Below are positions 1-5,089 of a stretch of 5,089 nucleotides of DNA, one piece after another. The DNA lies in the NCBI GenBank assembly GCA_016283195.1, contig JAEEML010000082.1, positions 1-5,089 on the forward strand. Direction: 5' to 3'. Within the stretch, counting starts at the first letter, position 1. Each line of letters begins with the position of its first letter. This stretch comes from Deltaproteobacteria bacterium (lineage in GTDB: Bacteria; JAEEML01). The notes beneath the pieces are model-generated. The model worked only from the letters and a program-made list of their open reading frames with translations. It was not told the origin of the DNA and did no database searches. The position numbers were made by a program, and so were the translations under genes.

Positions 1-390
1 AAGCCTTAGGGCATAGTCGTTAACCGGAGCTTTGGGGAGAGTATAGCAAGCCTCATATCCGGAGAGCAGATTGTCCATTAAATTGCCGAGGCCCTCCGGT
101 GTAGCCGATTTTTTGTAACTAAAATCAAAGCGAAAAACCGGGTATTTTATCCACTCCTTCTCCAGTTTTTCTATGGCAAGCCCGCTAAAAAGCTCTTTTT
201 GCCCTTTGAAATAGGCTTCAAGTGTGGAGATTAAAAGGCTTTTTCCAAAGCGGCGCGGGCGGGAGAGAAAATAGACTTTGCCCTCTGTCACCAGCTTATA
301 AATAAGGGCTGTTTTATCAATATAAATAGCTTCGCGCCGGCGAATATCTTCAAATGTCTGCATACCGATGGGGAACATACGCTTACTCAT
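1..390 (-). CDS. AAA-ATPase-like protein, N-terminal part (truncated by window edge)
   Basis: The first 130 residues of a protein that continues beyond base 1. The start ATG (388-390) follows GGAGGA at 395-400, a short but workable spacing; the next in-frame Met (residue 5) would lie too far away. Visible motifs are the N-terminal block FPIGMQTFEDIRRRE (6-20) followed by YIDKT (23-27), then the arginine-rich Walker A variant LSRPRRFGKSLL (42-53; Lys50-Ser51 would bind phosphate), then LEAYFKGQKELFSGL (57-71). This order is the hallmark of the family usually called AAA-ATPase-like (PF09820). From family knowledge, full members run to about 500-600 residues, often end in a PD-(D/E)XK nuclease-like domain, and occur in many divergent copies per genome; their biological role is not settled. 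There is no signal peptide, so it is expected in the cytoplasm. Walker B and the C-terminal domain cannot be seen. The family is confident; the function is not. Confidence 0.88.
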   Translation of the reverse strand, partial: MSKRMFPIGMQTFEDIRRREAIYIDKTALIYKLVTEGKVYFLSRPRRFGKSLLISTLEAYFKGQKELFSGLAIEKLEKEWIKYPVFRFDFSYKKSATPEGLGNLMDNLLSGYEACYTLPKAPVNDYALRL

Positions 391-431
391 GGCTTCCTCC
401 CTGCGGCGCAGTGTAGCAGGTTTTAGCGGCT

Positions 432-448
432 GGTGGAAGGGGGTGGAA
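432..448. repeat. Two GGTGGAA direct repeats, 10 bp apart
   Basis: GGTGGAA occurs at 432-438 and again at 442-448, exactly 10 bases apart, so both copies face the same side of the helix. They sit about 45-60 bases upstream of the AAA-ATPase-like start codon, which is where a regulator could act on that gene. The same hexamer GTGGAA forms one arm of the stem-loop ahead of malQ (1930-1935). Two 7-base copies in a G-rich stretch can arise by chance, so binding-site status is a guess. Confidence 0.3.
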
Positions 449-469
449 AATCCGGTTTTATAGCGCACC

Positions 470-497
470 GCAAAGCGCTAACAGATTAGCGCCCTGC
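470..497 (-). terminator. Strand-specific 3' hairpin behind the HEAT lipoprotein gene
   Basis: In DNA this is a perfect 7-bp inverted repeat, GCGCTAA (475-481) and TTAGCGC (486-492), with a 4-base spacer. In the minus-strand transcript the stem extends to 12 consecutive pairs (486-497 with 470-481), because positions 493/474 and 494/473 form G-U pairs, followed by A-U, C-G and G-C; the loop is UCUG. In the plus-strand RNA the same positions would be A-C mismatches, so the structure is polarised toward the transcript of the gene ending at 512, starting 14 bases after its stop. No run of U follows, so it is not a textbook intrinsic terminator. A 3'-end protecting hairpin or partial attenuator before the downstream AAA-ATPase-like gene fits as well. 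Confidence 0.45.
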
Positions 498-511
498 CAA
501 GGCTACTATTG

Positions 512-1777
512 CTATTTGACCTCTTGCAAAACATCTTTATAAATATGGGATAAATGGTCATCATCAAGAGATTTCACCACCGGGGCGAGTTTATCGAGCT
601 CGGCTTTGCCGCCAAGAGCGGCAATACCCCTTATAACCTGCCCTTTGCCCAAAAAGTTCATTTGACGATCTTGCAACATATCGGTCATAACAGCTAAAAA
701 CTCATCTACTTTAAACCAGGTAGCCTCTGCTTTCCATTTATCAAACTGACCGTGATCATTAGCTACTTGCTTAAAAACATAAGTAGCCTCCCAAGCCGGA
801 AGGAGGTTGCTGCGCGGCTTTTTTTGAAAATAAGCCATAGTGGCTCTATAGGCAGCCTCGCTATGATGCTCATGCGCCGGATAATCTAGCCACATAGTAG
901 CGAGTCCGCGCATACATTCATCATGGAGGGACATTTTTTGCGGATTGTTTAATATAGCCACGATAGGTTCAATAAGCTCTTCGTTATATAGTTTACCGGC
1001 ACCGACACAGGCACTTTCCGCCACTTTGGGATCGCTGTCGTTCATCAGAGCAATAATGGCCTCTTTAGCACCGGCTACTTTATTCGAACCGGCATTGGTT
1101 AAAGCATTAACTACCTGCTGGCGAATAAAAACATTCTCGTGTTTGGCCATATTTATCAAAAAAGCGCCTATTTCTGCATCTTTATTGCCATCAGCGGCCA
1201 AGCCGGCTACCAATTTTTTGAGAGCATAAGGTTCTTCTTCGCTTTTAATCGCCTCCTTTATCAAAGTAAGGTCCGGAGTGCCAGAGGAAAGCAACTCATG
1301 GAAGGCGGCATAAGCTCTACCGCGCACAATAGGCGAAGTGTTTTTTACAAGTCGCGGCAAAGTAGCGGTAAATGGCGGTAAATTAGCGCCGTCTTTGCGC
1401 AAAAGTCTAATGGCCCTGGCAGCAATATTGCTATTTCTATCAACCGAGAAGGTCTCATCATCTATTTTGGCACAAGCCATGGCTTCCATAATTGCGGCAT
1501 ATTCATTGGGGGTAACATTAGCCGGATCTTTTACTGTGGCCCGCAAAGATTCCGCAGTAACAGTTTTACAATCCACGGTTTGCGGCGGATCGAGTTCCGA
1601 CTGCGGAGCCTGAACTAAAGCTTTGTCGGAGAGCGCATCGCTGCCCTTATCAGAAGCCGGAGCCGAGGTCTTTTCCTCATTAGATGCTACCGTATTTTCG
1701 GCCTGTTGTTGCTTGTTGCAGTTAGCTATTGTTACAGCTATGGCGGCGCAGAAAAACGGAACAAACATTTTTTTCAT
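512..1777 (-). CDS. HEAT-repeat lipoprotein, function unknown
   Basis: A 421-residue exported protein. Residues 1-20 are a lipoprotein signal: two lysines, a hydrophobic stretch, then I-A-N-C with Cys20 as the lipidated residue. Asn before the Cys is a less common lipobox but is known. A polar Gln/Ser/Ala/Asp-rich linker follows (21-68), free of predicted fold, as in many tethered periplasmic or outer-membrane lipoproteins. From about 140 to 300 there are helical pairs of HEAT type, for example SPIVRGRAYAAFHEL (148-162), VFIRQQVVNALTNAG (216-230) and DPKVAESACVGAGKL (249-263). Residues 300-421 are probably helical too but show no repeat I can assign. Four further Cys (70, 102, 257, 288) could form disulfides. 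HEAT arrays usually act as protein-binding scaffolds; the partner is unknown. The start is supported by GAGGAG at 1784-1789, 6 bases upstream. Eight of 20 Ile codons are ATA, against one of 30 in malQ. Confidence 0.85.
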   Translation of the reverse strand: MKKMFVPFFCAAIAVTIANCNKQQQAENTVASNEEKTSAPASDKGSDALSDKALVQAPQSELDPPQTVDCKTVTAESLRATVKDPANVTPNEYAAIMEAMACAKIDDETFSVDRNSNIAARAIRLLRKDGANLPPFTATLPRLVKNTSPIVRGRAYAAFHELLSSGTPDLTLIKEAIKSEEEPYALKKLVAGLAADGNKDAEIGAFLINMAKHENVFIRQQVVNALTNAGSNKVAGAKEAIIALMNDSDPKVAESACVGAGKLYNEELIEPIVAILNNPQKMSLHDECMRGLATMWLDYPAHEHHSEAAYRATMAYFQKKPRSNLLPAWEATYVFKQVANDHGQFDKWKAEATWFKVDEFLAVMTDMLQDRQMNFLGKGQVIRGIAALGGKAELDKLAPVVKSLDDDHLSHIYKDVLQEVK

Positions 1778-1791
1778 AAATCTCTCCTCTA

Positions 1792-1809
1792 CAAGTGGCG
1801 TACCACTTA
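1792..1809 (-). promoter_or_regulatory. 5'-leader stem-loop of the HEAT lipoprotein mRNA (UACG loop)
   Basis: AAGTGG (1793-1798) and CCACTT (1803-1808) are perfect inverted arms. In the minus-strand RNA they give a 6-bp stem, 7 with a closing U-G pair (1809/1792), capped by UACG, a UNCG-type tetraloop though closed by G-C rather than the most stable C-G. It lies just after the predicted transcription start (near 1815) and ends two bases before the Shine-Dalgarno GAGGAG. This position fits a 5'-terminal stabilising hairpin; a repressor operator just downstream of the start would look the same. Confidence 0.45.
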
Positions 1810-1821
1810 AAACGATGACAA

Positions 1822-1850
1822 AATCTAGTGATGCCCAGAGTATCTGTCAA
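1822..1850 (-). promoter_or_regulatory. Sigma70-type promoter for the HEAT lipoprotein gene
   Basis: On the minus strand, TTGACA (1845-1850) matches the consensus -35 element in all six positions. A 17-base spacer leads to TAGATT (1822-1827), four of six matches to the -10 consensus. Transcription would start near 1815, giving a leader of roughly 38 bases holding the stem-loop at 1792-1809 and the ribosome-binding site. Placement and spacing are both right for the gene starting at 1777. Confidence 0.72.
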
Positions 1851-1893
1851 TGGGATTATATTCTAAAATGGCGCCTGATTTTGCGCTATTCCC

Positions 1894-1922
1894 TTGCGAC
1901 CGGGCTCTATCTCGGCTATAAG
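1894..1922 (+). promoter_or_regulatory. Sigma70-type promoter for malQ
   Basis: TTGCGA (1894-1899, four of six) and TATAAG (1917-1922, five of six) are separated by exactly 17 bases on the plus strand. Transcription would start near 1929-1930, leaving a leader of about 38 bases with AGGAG (1956-1960) six bases before the malQ ATG. The -35 elements of this and the opposite promoter lie about 45 bases apart, so the two polymerases could influence each other. Confidence 0.6.
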
Positions 1923-1929
1923 AGCGCCA

Positions 1930-1946
1930 GTGGAAATAGCTTCCAC
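1930..1946 (+). promoter_or_regulatory. Stem-loop at the predicted 5' end of the malQ mRNA
   Basis: GTGGAA (1930-1935) and TTCCAC (1941-1946) form a perfect 6-bp stem with a 5-base loop, starting at the predicted first transcribed base. It ends 9 bases before the AGGAG. Its GTGG/CCAC core resembles the stem-loop in the leader of the divergent gene (1793-1808). It may protect the mRNA 5' end or be a DNA-binding site overlapping the start of transcription; the sequence alone does not decide. Confidence 0.4.
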
Positions 1947-1966
1947 AATATAAGCAGGAGTTTCTT

Positions 1967-3451
1967 ATGAGTGAGCGCAAAAGCGGTATTTTAATGCACA
2001 TCAGTTCTCTGCCTTCTATTTACCCCATCGGCGATTTTGGCCCGGCGGCCCGCCGTTTTGCTGATTTTTTACAAAAAGCGGGGCAAAAAATCTGGCAGGT
2101 TCTGCCGCTCACCGCTACCGACCCCGGGCGCGGCAACAGCCCCTATAGCAGCATTTCGGCTTTTGCCATAAACCCGCTCTTTATCAGCCCGGAAATTTTA
2201 GCCGCTGACGGCCTCATCACCCAAGAAGAGCTCTCTATTTATGCCACCAGCGAAAAAGGCACTGTTAATTACGACCAGGCTATTTCCGGCAAAGATCAGC
2301 TTTTACGCCTAGCTAGCCGACGCTTTGCCCAAAAAGCGGATTTGATGGAAAAACTAGCCGCTTTTGAAGAAGAAGAGAGCTACTGGCTTAGCGATATGGC
2401 TATTTATACCGTCATCCGCCAGGTGCTCAAAATTTACGAATGGCCCAAATGGCCGGAAGAATTAAAACTGCGCACCAATTTGGCCACCTTCGCCAAAGAG
2501 CACGAAGAAGAAATTTTGCACCAAAAGATTTGCCAATATTTTGCTTACAGCCAGTGGAAAGATCTTTTAAATTATTGCCATGAAAAAGGCCTCGAAGTTT
2601 TGGGCGATATTCCCATTTATGTAGATCACGATAGCTCCGATGTCTGGAGCCACCCCGAGCTCTTTAAGCTGGACAGCGAATACAAAGTGGCCGCCGCCGC
2701 CGGCGTGCCGCCCGATTATTTCAGCGCCACCGGCCAGCTCTGGGGTAATCCTTGCTATAATTGGCCCAAAATTGCCGAAACCGGCTTTGACTGGTGGGTG
2801 CGGCGGCTAGAGCACAACCAGGCCATGTTTGATTATATCCGCATCGACCACTTTAGGGGCCTTGCCGCCTATTGGGAGGTGCCAGCCGGCGAAAAAACAG
2901 CCATCAACGGTAAATGGGTGCCCGGCCCCGGCGCGGCTCTCTTTAGAGCGGCCGAAGAACGCCTGGGCAAATTAAATATTGTGGCCGAGGATTTAGGCAC
3001 CATCACCCCTGATGTCATCAGCCTCATCAATGAGCTGGGCTTCCCCGGCATGAAGGTTTTGCAATTTGCCTTCTCTGACCCCCAAAACCTCTACATGCCG
3101 CATAATTTTGAAAGAAATACCGTGGTTTATACCGGCACCCACGACAACAACACCACCGTGGGCTGGTACAAAACCGACGCCAGTGACAAAGAGCGCGGCT
3201 ATCTCGCCGCTTATACCGGCAAAAAGATCACCAGCGACAATGTGGCCTGGGAGCTTTTGCGCCTGGCCGAAGCTTCTGTAGCCAATACTGCCATTATCGC
3301 CATGCAGGATGCCCTCTCGCTCGATGGCTGGGCCCGCATGAACACTCCTGGTGTGGCCGCCAATAACTTTGCCTGGCGCATGGTAGAAAACCAGCTCAGC
3401 GATAAACTGGCCACCGAGCTTTTAACCCTTACGCAGCTCTTTAACCGGTAA
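1967..3451 (+). CDS. malQ: 4-alpha-glucanotransferase (amylomaltase, GH77)
   Basis: Cytoplasmic enzyme that cleaves an alpha-1,4-glucan and transfers the fragment to another glucan or glucose, in glycogen or maltodextrin metabolism. At 494 residues it is the compact amylomaltase type without the N-terminal extension of the E. coli enzyme. GH77 motifs appear in order: N-terminal SGILMHISSLPS (6-17) and IGDFG (21-25); QVLPLTATDPGRGNSPY (44-60) followed by SSISAFAINP (61-70); GDIPIYVDHDSSDVW (213-227); GVPPDYFSATGQLWGNP (246-262); RIDHFRG (292-298) with the nucleophile Asp294; AEDLG (340-344) with the acid/base Glu341; and TGTHDNNT (389-396) with the third carboxylate Asp393. These positions almost match those of Thermus amylomaltase (293, 340, 395). 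All catalytic residues are intact. The start at 1967 has AGGAG six bases upstream. It is followed after 8 bases by an unknown gene, probably cotranscribed. Confidence 0.97.
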   Translation: MSERKSGILMHISSLPSIYPIGDFGPAARRFADFLQKAGQKIWQVLPLTATDPGRGNSPYSSISAFAINPLFISPEILAADGLITQEELSIYATSEKGTVNYDQAISGKDQLLRLASRRFAQKADLMEKLAAFEEEESYWLSDMAIYTVIRQVLKIYEWPKWPEELKLRTNLATFAKEHEEEILHQKICQYFAYSQWKDLLNYCHEKGLEVLGDIPIYVDHDSSDVWSHPELFKLDSEYKVAAAAGVPPDYFSATGQLWGNPCYNWPKIAETGFDWWVRRLEHNQAMFDYIRIDHFRGLAAYWEVPAGEKTAINGKWVPGPGAALFRAAEERLGKLNIVAEDLGTITPDVISLINELGFPGMKVLQFAFSDPQNLYMPHNFERNTVVYTGTHDNNTTVGWYKTDASDKERGYLAAYTGKKITSDNVAWELLRLAEASVANTAIIAMQDALSLDGWARMNTPGVAANNFAWRMVENQLSDKLATELLTLTQLFNR

Positions 3452-3459
3452 ACCCCGCC

Positions 3460-4011
3460 ATGGCCCAAGTCTTTAACCTCTTTATTCACCCCGCCGATGA
3501 AGCCGCTTTTTTGGGGCAATTTGCCAAATATGAGCTCTCTTTGTACCCGGAATATGTGCCGCCGGATTGGGCGCCGCCCCTAGTAAATGCCGAAGCCATT
3601 GCCACTATGAATAGCCAGGAGAGCGCTTGGTACCTAGCGGCAGAAAAGATGGATGAAATCACCGCCTACCCTATTAAACGCGGCCCATATAAAGGTTTTC
3701 TTAAGATAGAAGAGGTGCCCTCGCCGGTTTTTTATTATGAACGCTCTTTTATCAACGACAAAAACGAGCTCGTGGCCGGCAAACTCTGGGTGGAGCTGGA
3801 AGGCATCGACGGCCTGGCCCAAGGGCGCCCCAAGCCCTACGGCCTAAAAGTCATCTATAACGAGCTGAATAACTGGATAAATAAGACTTATCGCCGCTCT
3901 ATCCCCAAAGGCGCCTGGATTAGCCCCAAGGCCGCCGCCAAATGGAAGGCCGGAGAACTCACCTTGCGCCTTGCTGGCCACCATGCCGGCACAGTCAGCG
4001 TGTGGAAATAA
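3460..4011 (+). CDS. Conserved-looking protein of unknown function, coupled to malQ
   Basis: A 183-residue protein I do not recognise. There is no signal peptide and no membrane segment, so it should be cytoplasmic. It is rich in Trp, Tyr and Pro: a YPEYVPPDWAPPL stretch near residues 29-41, a central segment SPVFYYERSFINDKNEL (about 88-104) leading into LWVELEGIDG, and a basic C-terminal third including NKTYRRSIPKGAWISPKAA. The alternating hydrophobic pattern suggests a mainly beta fold. The codon use is like that of malQ, which supports a real gene. The ATG lies 8 bases after the malQ stop, and the intervening AACCCCGCC holds no Shine-Dalgarno sequence; no earlier in-frame start exists, because TAA lies at 3442-3444. 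Translation is therefore probably coupled to malQ. Position suggests a role near glucan metabolism, but nothing in the protein itself shows this. Confidence 0.82.
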   Translation: MAQVFNLFIHPADEAAFLGQFAKYELSLYPEYVPPDWAPPLVNAEAIATMNSQESAWYLAAEKMDEITAYPIKRGPYKGFLKIEEVPSPVFYYERSFINDKNELVAGKLWVELEGIDGLAQGRPKPYGLKVIYNELNNWINKTYRRSIPKGAWISPKAAAKWKAGELTLRLAGHHAGTVSVWK

Positions 4012-4051
4012 TCTCTTTTTTGCTTGGTTTATTTAAGCAGCGGGAAGTGAA

Positions 4052-4128
4052 TGGTCGGGGTGGCAAGATTCGAACTTGTGACCTCTTCGTCCCGAACGAA
4101 GCGCTCTACCAGGCTGAGCTACACCCCG
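4052..4128 (-). tRNA. tRNA-Pro (anticodon CGG), CCA encoded
   Basis: The minus strand folds into a full 77-base cloverleaf. The acceptor CGGGGTG/CACCCCG pairs over 7 bp and starts with C1-G72, as is typical of bacterial proline tRNA. The D-arm is GCTC/GAGC with loop AGCCTGGTA. The anticodon arm is CTTCG-TTCGGGA-CGAAG, with anticodon CGG at 4092-4094 and G37 after it. The T-loop is TTCGAAT, the discriminator is A73, and CCA is encoded at 4052-4054. It reads the proline codon CCG. The anticodon arm and D-loop match E. coli tRNA-Pro(CGG) as I remember it. The first T-stem pair (49-65) is an A-C mismatch, which is minor. The gene converges on the unknown gene ending at 4011, with 40 bases between, and is divergent from ffh. 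Confidence 0.97.
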
Positions 4129-4138
4129 GACGCTCGCT

Positions 4139-4167
4139 TAGATACGAAAATTAACGGCCAAAGTCAA
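4139..4167 (-). promoter_or_regulatory. Promoter of the tRNA-Pro gene with GC-rich discriminator
   Basis: On the minus strand, TTGACT (4162-4167, five of six) is followed after 17 bases by TATCTA (4139-4144, a weak -10 with three of six matches). Between the -10 and the mature tRNA lies AGCGAGCG, a GC-rich discriminator of the kind found at stable-RNA promoters under stringent (ppGpp) control. Transcription would begin near 4132, leaving a 5' leader of about four bases for RNase P to remove. Position and spacing are convincing; the weak -10 lowers confidence. Confidence 0.6.
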
Positions 4168-4181
4168 TAACAAAAAATAAA

Positions 4182-4195
4182 TTTTCTTAAGAAAA
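4182..4195. repeat. 14-bp AT-rich palindrome between the tRNA and ffh
   Basis: TTTTCTTAAGAAAA is a perfect palindrome without a spacer. It lies about 15 bases upstream of the tRNA promoter -35, within an AT-rich tract (about 4165-4200). It could be a UP-element-like sequence for the tRNA promoter or a binding site for a dimeric protein. A-tract palindromes also arise readily in AT-rich spacers. Confidence 0.35.
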
Positions 4196-4232
4196 ATACG
4201 AATTGCCCCTTAACACTGGACAATCTAAAGGA

Positions 4233-4248
4233 CTTTTGATAACAAAAG
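4233..4248 (+). repeat. Small inverted repeat in the ffh upstream region
   Basis: CTTTTG (4233-4238) and CAAAAG (4243-4248) form a perfect 6-bp inverted repeat around ATAA. It sits about 45-60 bases before the ffh start codon and could be an operator or a weak leader hairpin. No convincing promoter for ffh could be fixed around it: TTGCCC (4203-4208) with TAAAGG (4226-4231) has a 17-base spacing but a poor -10, and TATATG (4254-4259) lacks a -35. Confidence 0.3.
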
Positions 4249-4290
4249 CCCGCTATATGAGCGCATGGCGCCTGAGGAGTTTCCGTAAAA

Positions 4291-5089
4291 ATGTTAGAAA
4301 TAGTCAGCAAAGGTTTTAGAACAGCCAAAAATCTCATCACCGGCCAAACAGAGCTCACCGAGAGTAATATCGACGCCGCTTTAAAGGAGATTCGCCTCTC
4401 TCTCTTGGAAGCCGATGTCGATTTGGCGGTGGTTAAGTCCTTCTTGAATCGCGTTAAAGAACGAGCCATCGGCGAGATTGTGCCCAAAGAGCTGAAGAGC
4501 GAAAAGCGTCGCCTAAAAGTTTCTCCCGGCGACCATTTTACCGCCATTTGCCAAGACGAGCTGGAAAAGCTCATGGGCGAAGGGCAAACTATCGGTCAGC
4601 CGATAACTTTCCGCCGCCCCTTAACCACCATTATGATGGTTGGTCTCCAGGGTGCCGGTAAAACCACCACCTGCGGCAAGCTGGCCAGCTATTTAAAAGC
4701 GCAAAAACGCAAAGTAATGCTGGTCGCCGGCGATGTTTACCGCCCCGCCGCTTATGAACAGCTCAAAGTTTTGGGCAATTCCCTGAATATCCCCGTCTTT
4801 CATAAAGAGGGGCTCATGCCGCCAGATTTGGTGCGCGCCGCTCTCTATGCCGCCCGCGAACGCCGCGTTGATGTGCTGATTCTAGATACTGCCGGCCGCC
4901 TCTCCATTGATGAGCCCTTGATGAAAGAGCTGGAGGATGTCAAAGCTATCATGAAGCCGGACAACATCTTCCTGGTGGTGGATGCTATGTCGGGCCGCGA
5001 TGCCGTAAATACAGCGGCGGAATTTAACCGGCGCCTCGACATCACCGGCTTTATTATGACCAAGCTGGACGGCGATGCCCGTGGTGGTA
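4291..5089 (+). CDS. ffh: Signal recognition particle GTPase Ffh (SRP54), N-terminal part, truncated by window edge
   Basis: The GTPase that, with the SRP RNA, binds signal sequences of nascent membrane proteins and delivers ribosomes to the receptor FtsY. The first 266 residues are present. The N domain (about 1-95) carries the SLLEADV signature at 37-43. The G domain shows G1 GLQGAGKTT (118-126), DVYRPAAYEQL (148-158), DTAGR (199-203) and TKLDGDARGG (257-266), where the window ends. The GLQGAGKTTT form and the Ffh-type N domain favour Ffh over FtsY. The methionine-rich M domain that binds RNA and signal peptide (roughly the last 180 residues) lies outside. The start ATG at 4291 is preceded by GAGGAG (4274-4279), 11 bases away, a slightly long spacing; no better start exists. 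The motif following DTAGR, LSIDEPLMKELEDVK, resembles myxobacterial Ffh from memory. No SRP RNA gene is visible upstream. Confidence 0.97.
   Translation, partial: MLEIVSKGFRTAKNLITGQTELTESNIDAALKEIRLSLLEADVDLAVVKSFLNRVKERAIGEIVPKELKSEKRRLKVSPGDHFTAICQDELEKLMGEGQTIGQPITFRRPLTTIMMVGLQGAGKTTTCGKLASYLKAQKRKVMLVAGDVYRPAAYEQLKVLGNSLNIPVFHKEGLMPPDLVRAALYAARERRVDVLILDTAGRLSIDEPLMKELEDVKAIMKPDNIFLVVDAMSGRDAVNTAAEFNRRLDITGFIMTKLDGDARGG

Noticed and set aside
391-511. Promoter for the AAA-ATPase-like gene (TATAAA-like element on the minus strand near 457-462)
   Set aside because: No acceptable -35 element lies 16-18 bases upstream, so it cannot be supported; the gene may also be reached by read-through from the lipoprotein gene.
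1855-1869. TATAAT on the minus strand (1855-1860) and TATATT or TAAAAT on the plus strand as further promoters
   Set aside because: None has a matching -35 at proper spacing, while better-placed promoters exist for both genes.
945-1970. Several plus-strand open frames opposite and beyond the HEAT lipoprotein gene
   Set aside because: They are antisense to a gene with a signal peptide, repeats, promoter and ribosome-binding site; their translations look like random sequence.
4012-4051. T-run at 4016-4021 and TGCTT/AAGCA inverted repeat as a terminator for the unknown gene or the tRNA
   Set aside because: On the plus strand the T-run comes before the stem rather than after it, and on the minus strand the stem is followed by A residues; neither is an intrinsic terminator.
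4052-4128. tRNA-Pro as an attachment site for an integrated element
   Set aside because: No integrase, no repeated tRNA 3' fragment and no phage-like genes are visible within the window.
4265-4288. A seven-codon upstream reading frame (MAPEEFP, stop TAA) ending two bases before the ffh ATG, possible leader peptide
   Set aside because: It has no ribosome-binding site of its own, and the ffh Shine-Dalgarno sequence lies inside it, so it is most likely chance.
4129-4290. Possible SRP (4.5S) RNA gene next to ffh
   Set aside because: The conserved apical motif with the GGAAG-type tetraloop region is absent on both strands.
4164-4574. Minus-strand open frame of 136 codons opposite the ffh start
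   Set aside because: It lies antisense to a clear Ffh N domain and has no recognisable protein features; it is a shadow frame.

Overview
The window carries ordinary chromosomal genes of a Gram-negative bacterium with mid-range base composition. It holds two housekeeping genes (ffh at the right edge, truncated, and a proline tRNA), a carbohydrate gene (malQ) coupled to a small unrecognised gene, a secreted HEAT-repeat lipoprotein, and the start of an AAA-ATPase-like accessory gene at the left edge. The N-terminal half of Ffh reads most like myxobacterial and deltaproteobacterial Ffh from memory. This, with the lipoprotein signal, suggests Myxococcota or a related deltaproteobacterial lineage, but that placement is a low-confidence inference.

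Layout, left to right. 1-390 (minus, cut by the window edge): N-terminal part of an AAA-ATPase-like protein. 391-511: a short gap with a strong RNA hairpin behind the lipoprotein gene and two GGTGGAA direct repeats one helical turn apart. 512-1777 (minus): HEAT-repeat lipoprotein. 1778-1966: a divergent promoter region with one sigma70-type promoter per direction, and a small stem-loop at the predicted 5' end of each transcript. 1967-3451 (plus): 4-alpha-glucanotransferase. 3460-4011 (plus): a 183-residue cytoplasmic protein of unknown function, 8 bases after malQ. 4052-4128 (minus): tRNA-Pro(CGG) with encoded CCA. 4129-4290: AT-rich divergent spacer with a good tRNA promoter and two small inverted repeats. 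4291-5089 (plus, cut by the edge): ffh.

How the parts fit. malQ and the gene behind it look like one transcription unit; the unknown protein lacks its own ribosome-binding site and is probably translated by coupling, so it may act in glucan metabolism, though this rests on position alone. The HEAT lipoprotein is transcribed away from malQ from a separate promoter and uses codons differently from malQ. ffh and the tRNA are unrelated housekeeping genes sharing a divergent spacer. No stretch above 300 bases lacks a gene. I found no CRISPR array, insertion sequence, phage gene, toxin-antitoxin pair or defence cluster, and no convincing new multi-gene system. The items most worth checking are regulatory RNA structures and the orphan gene behind malQ.
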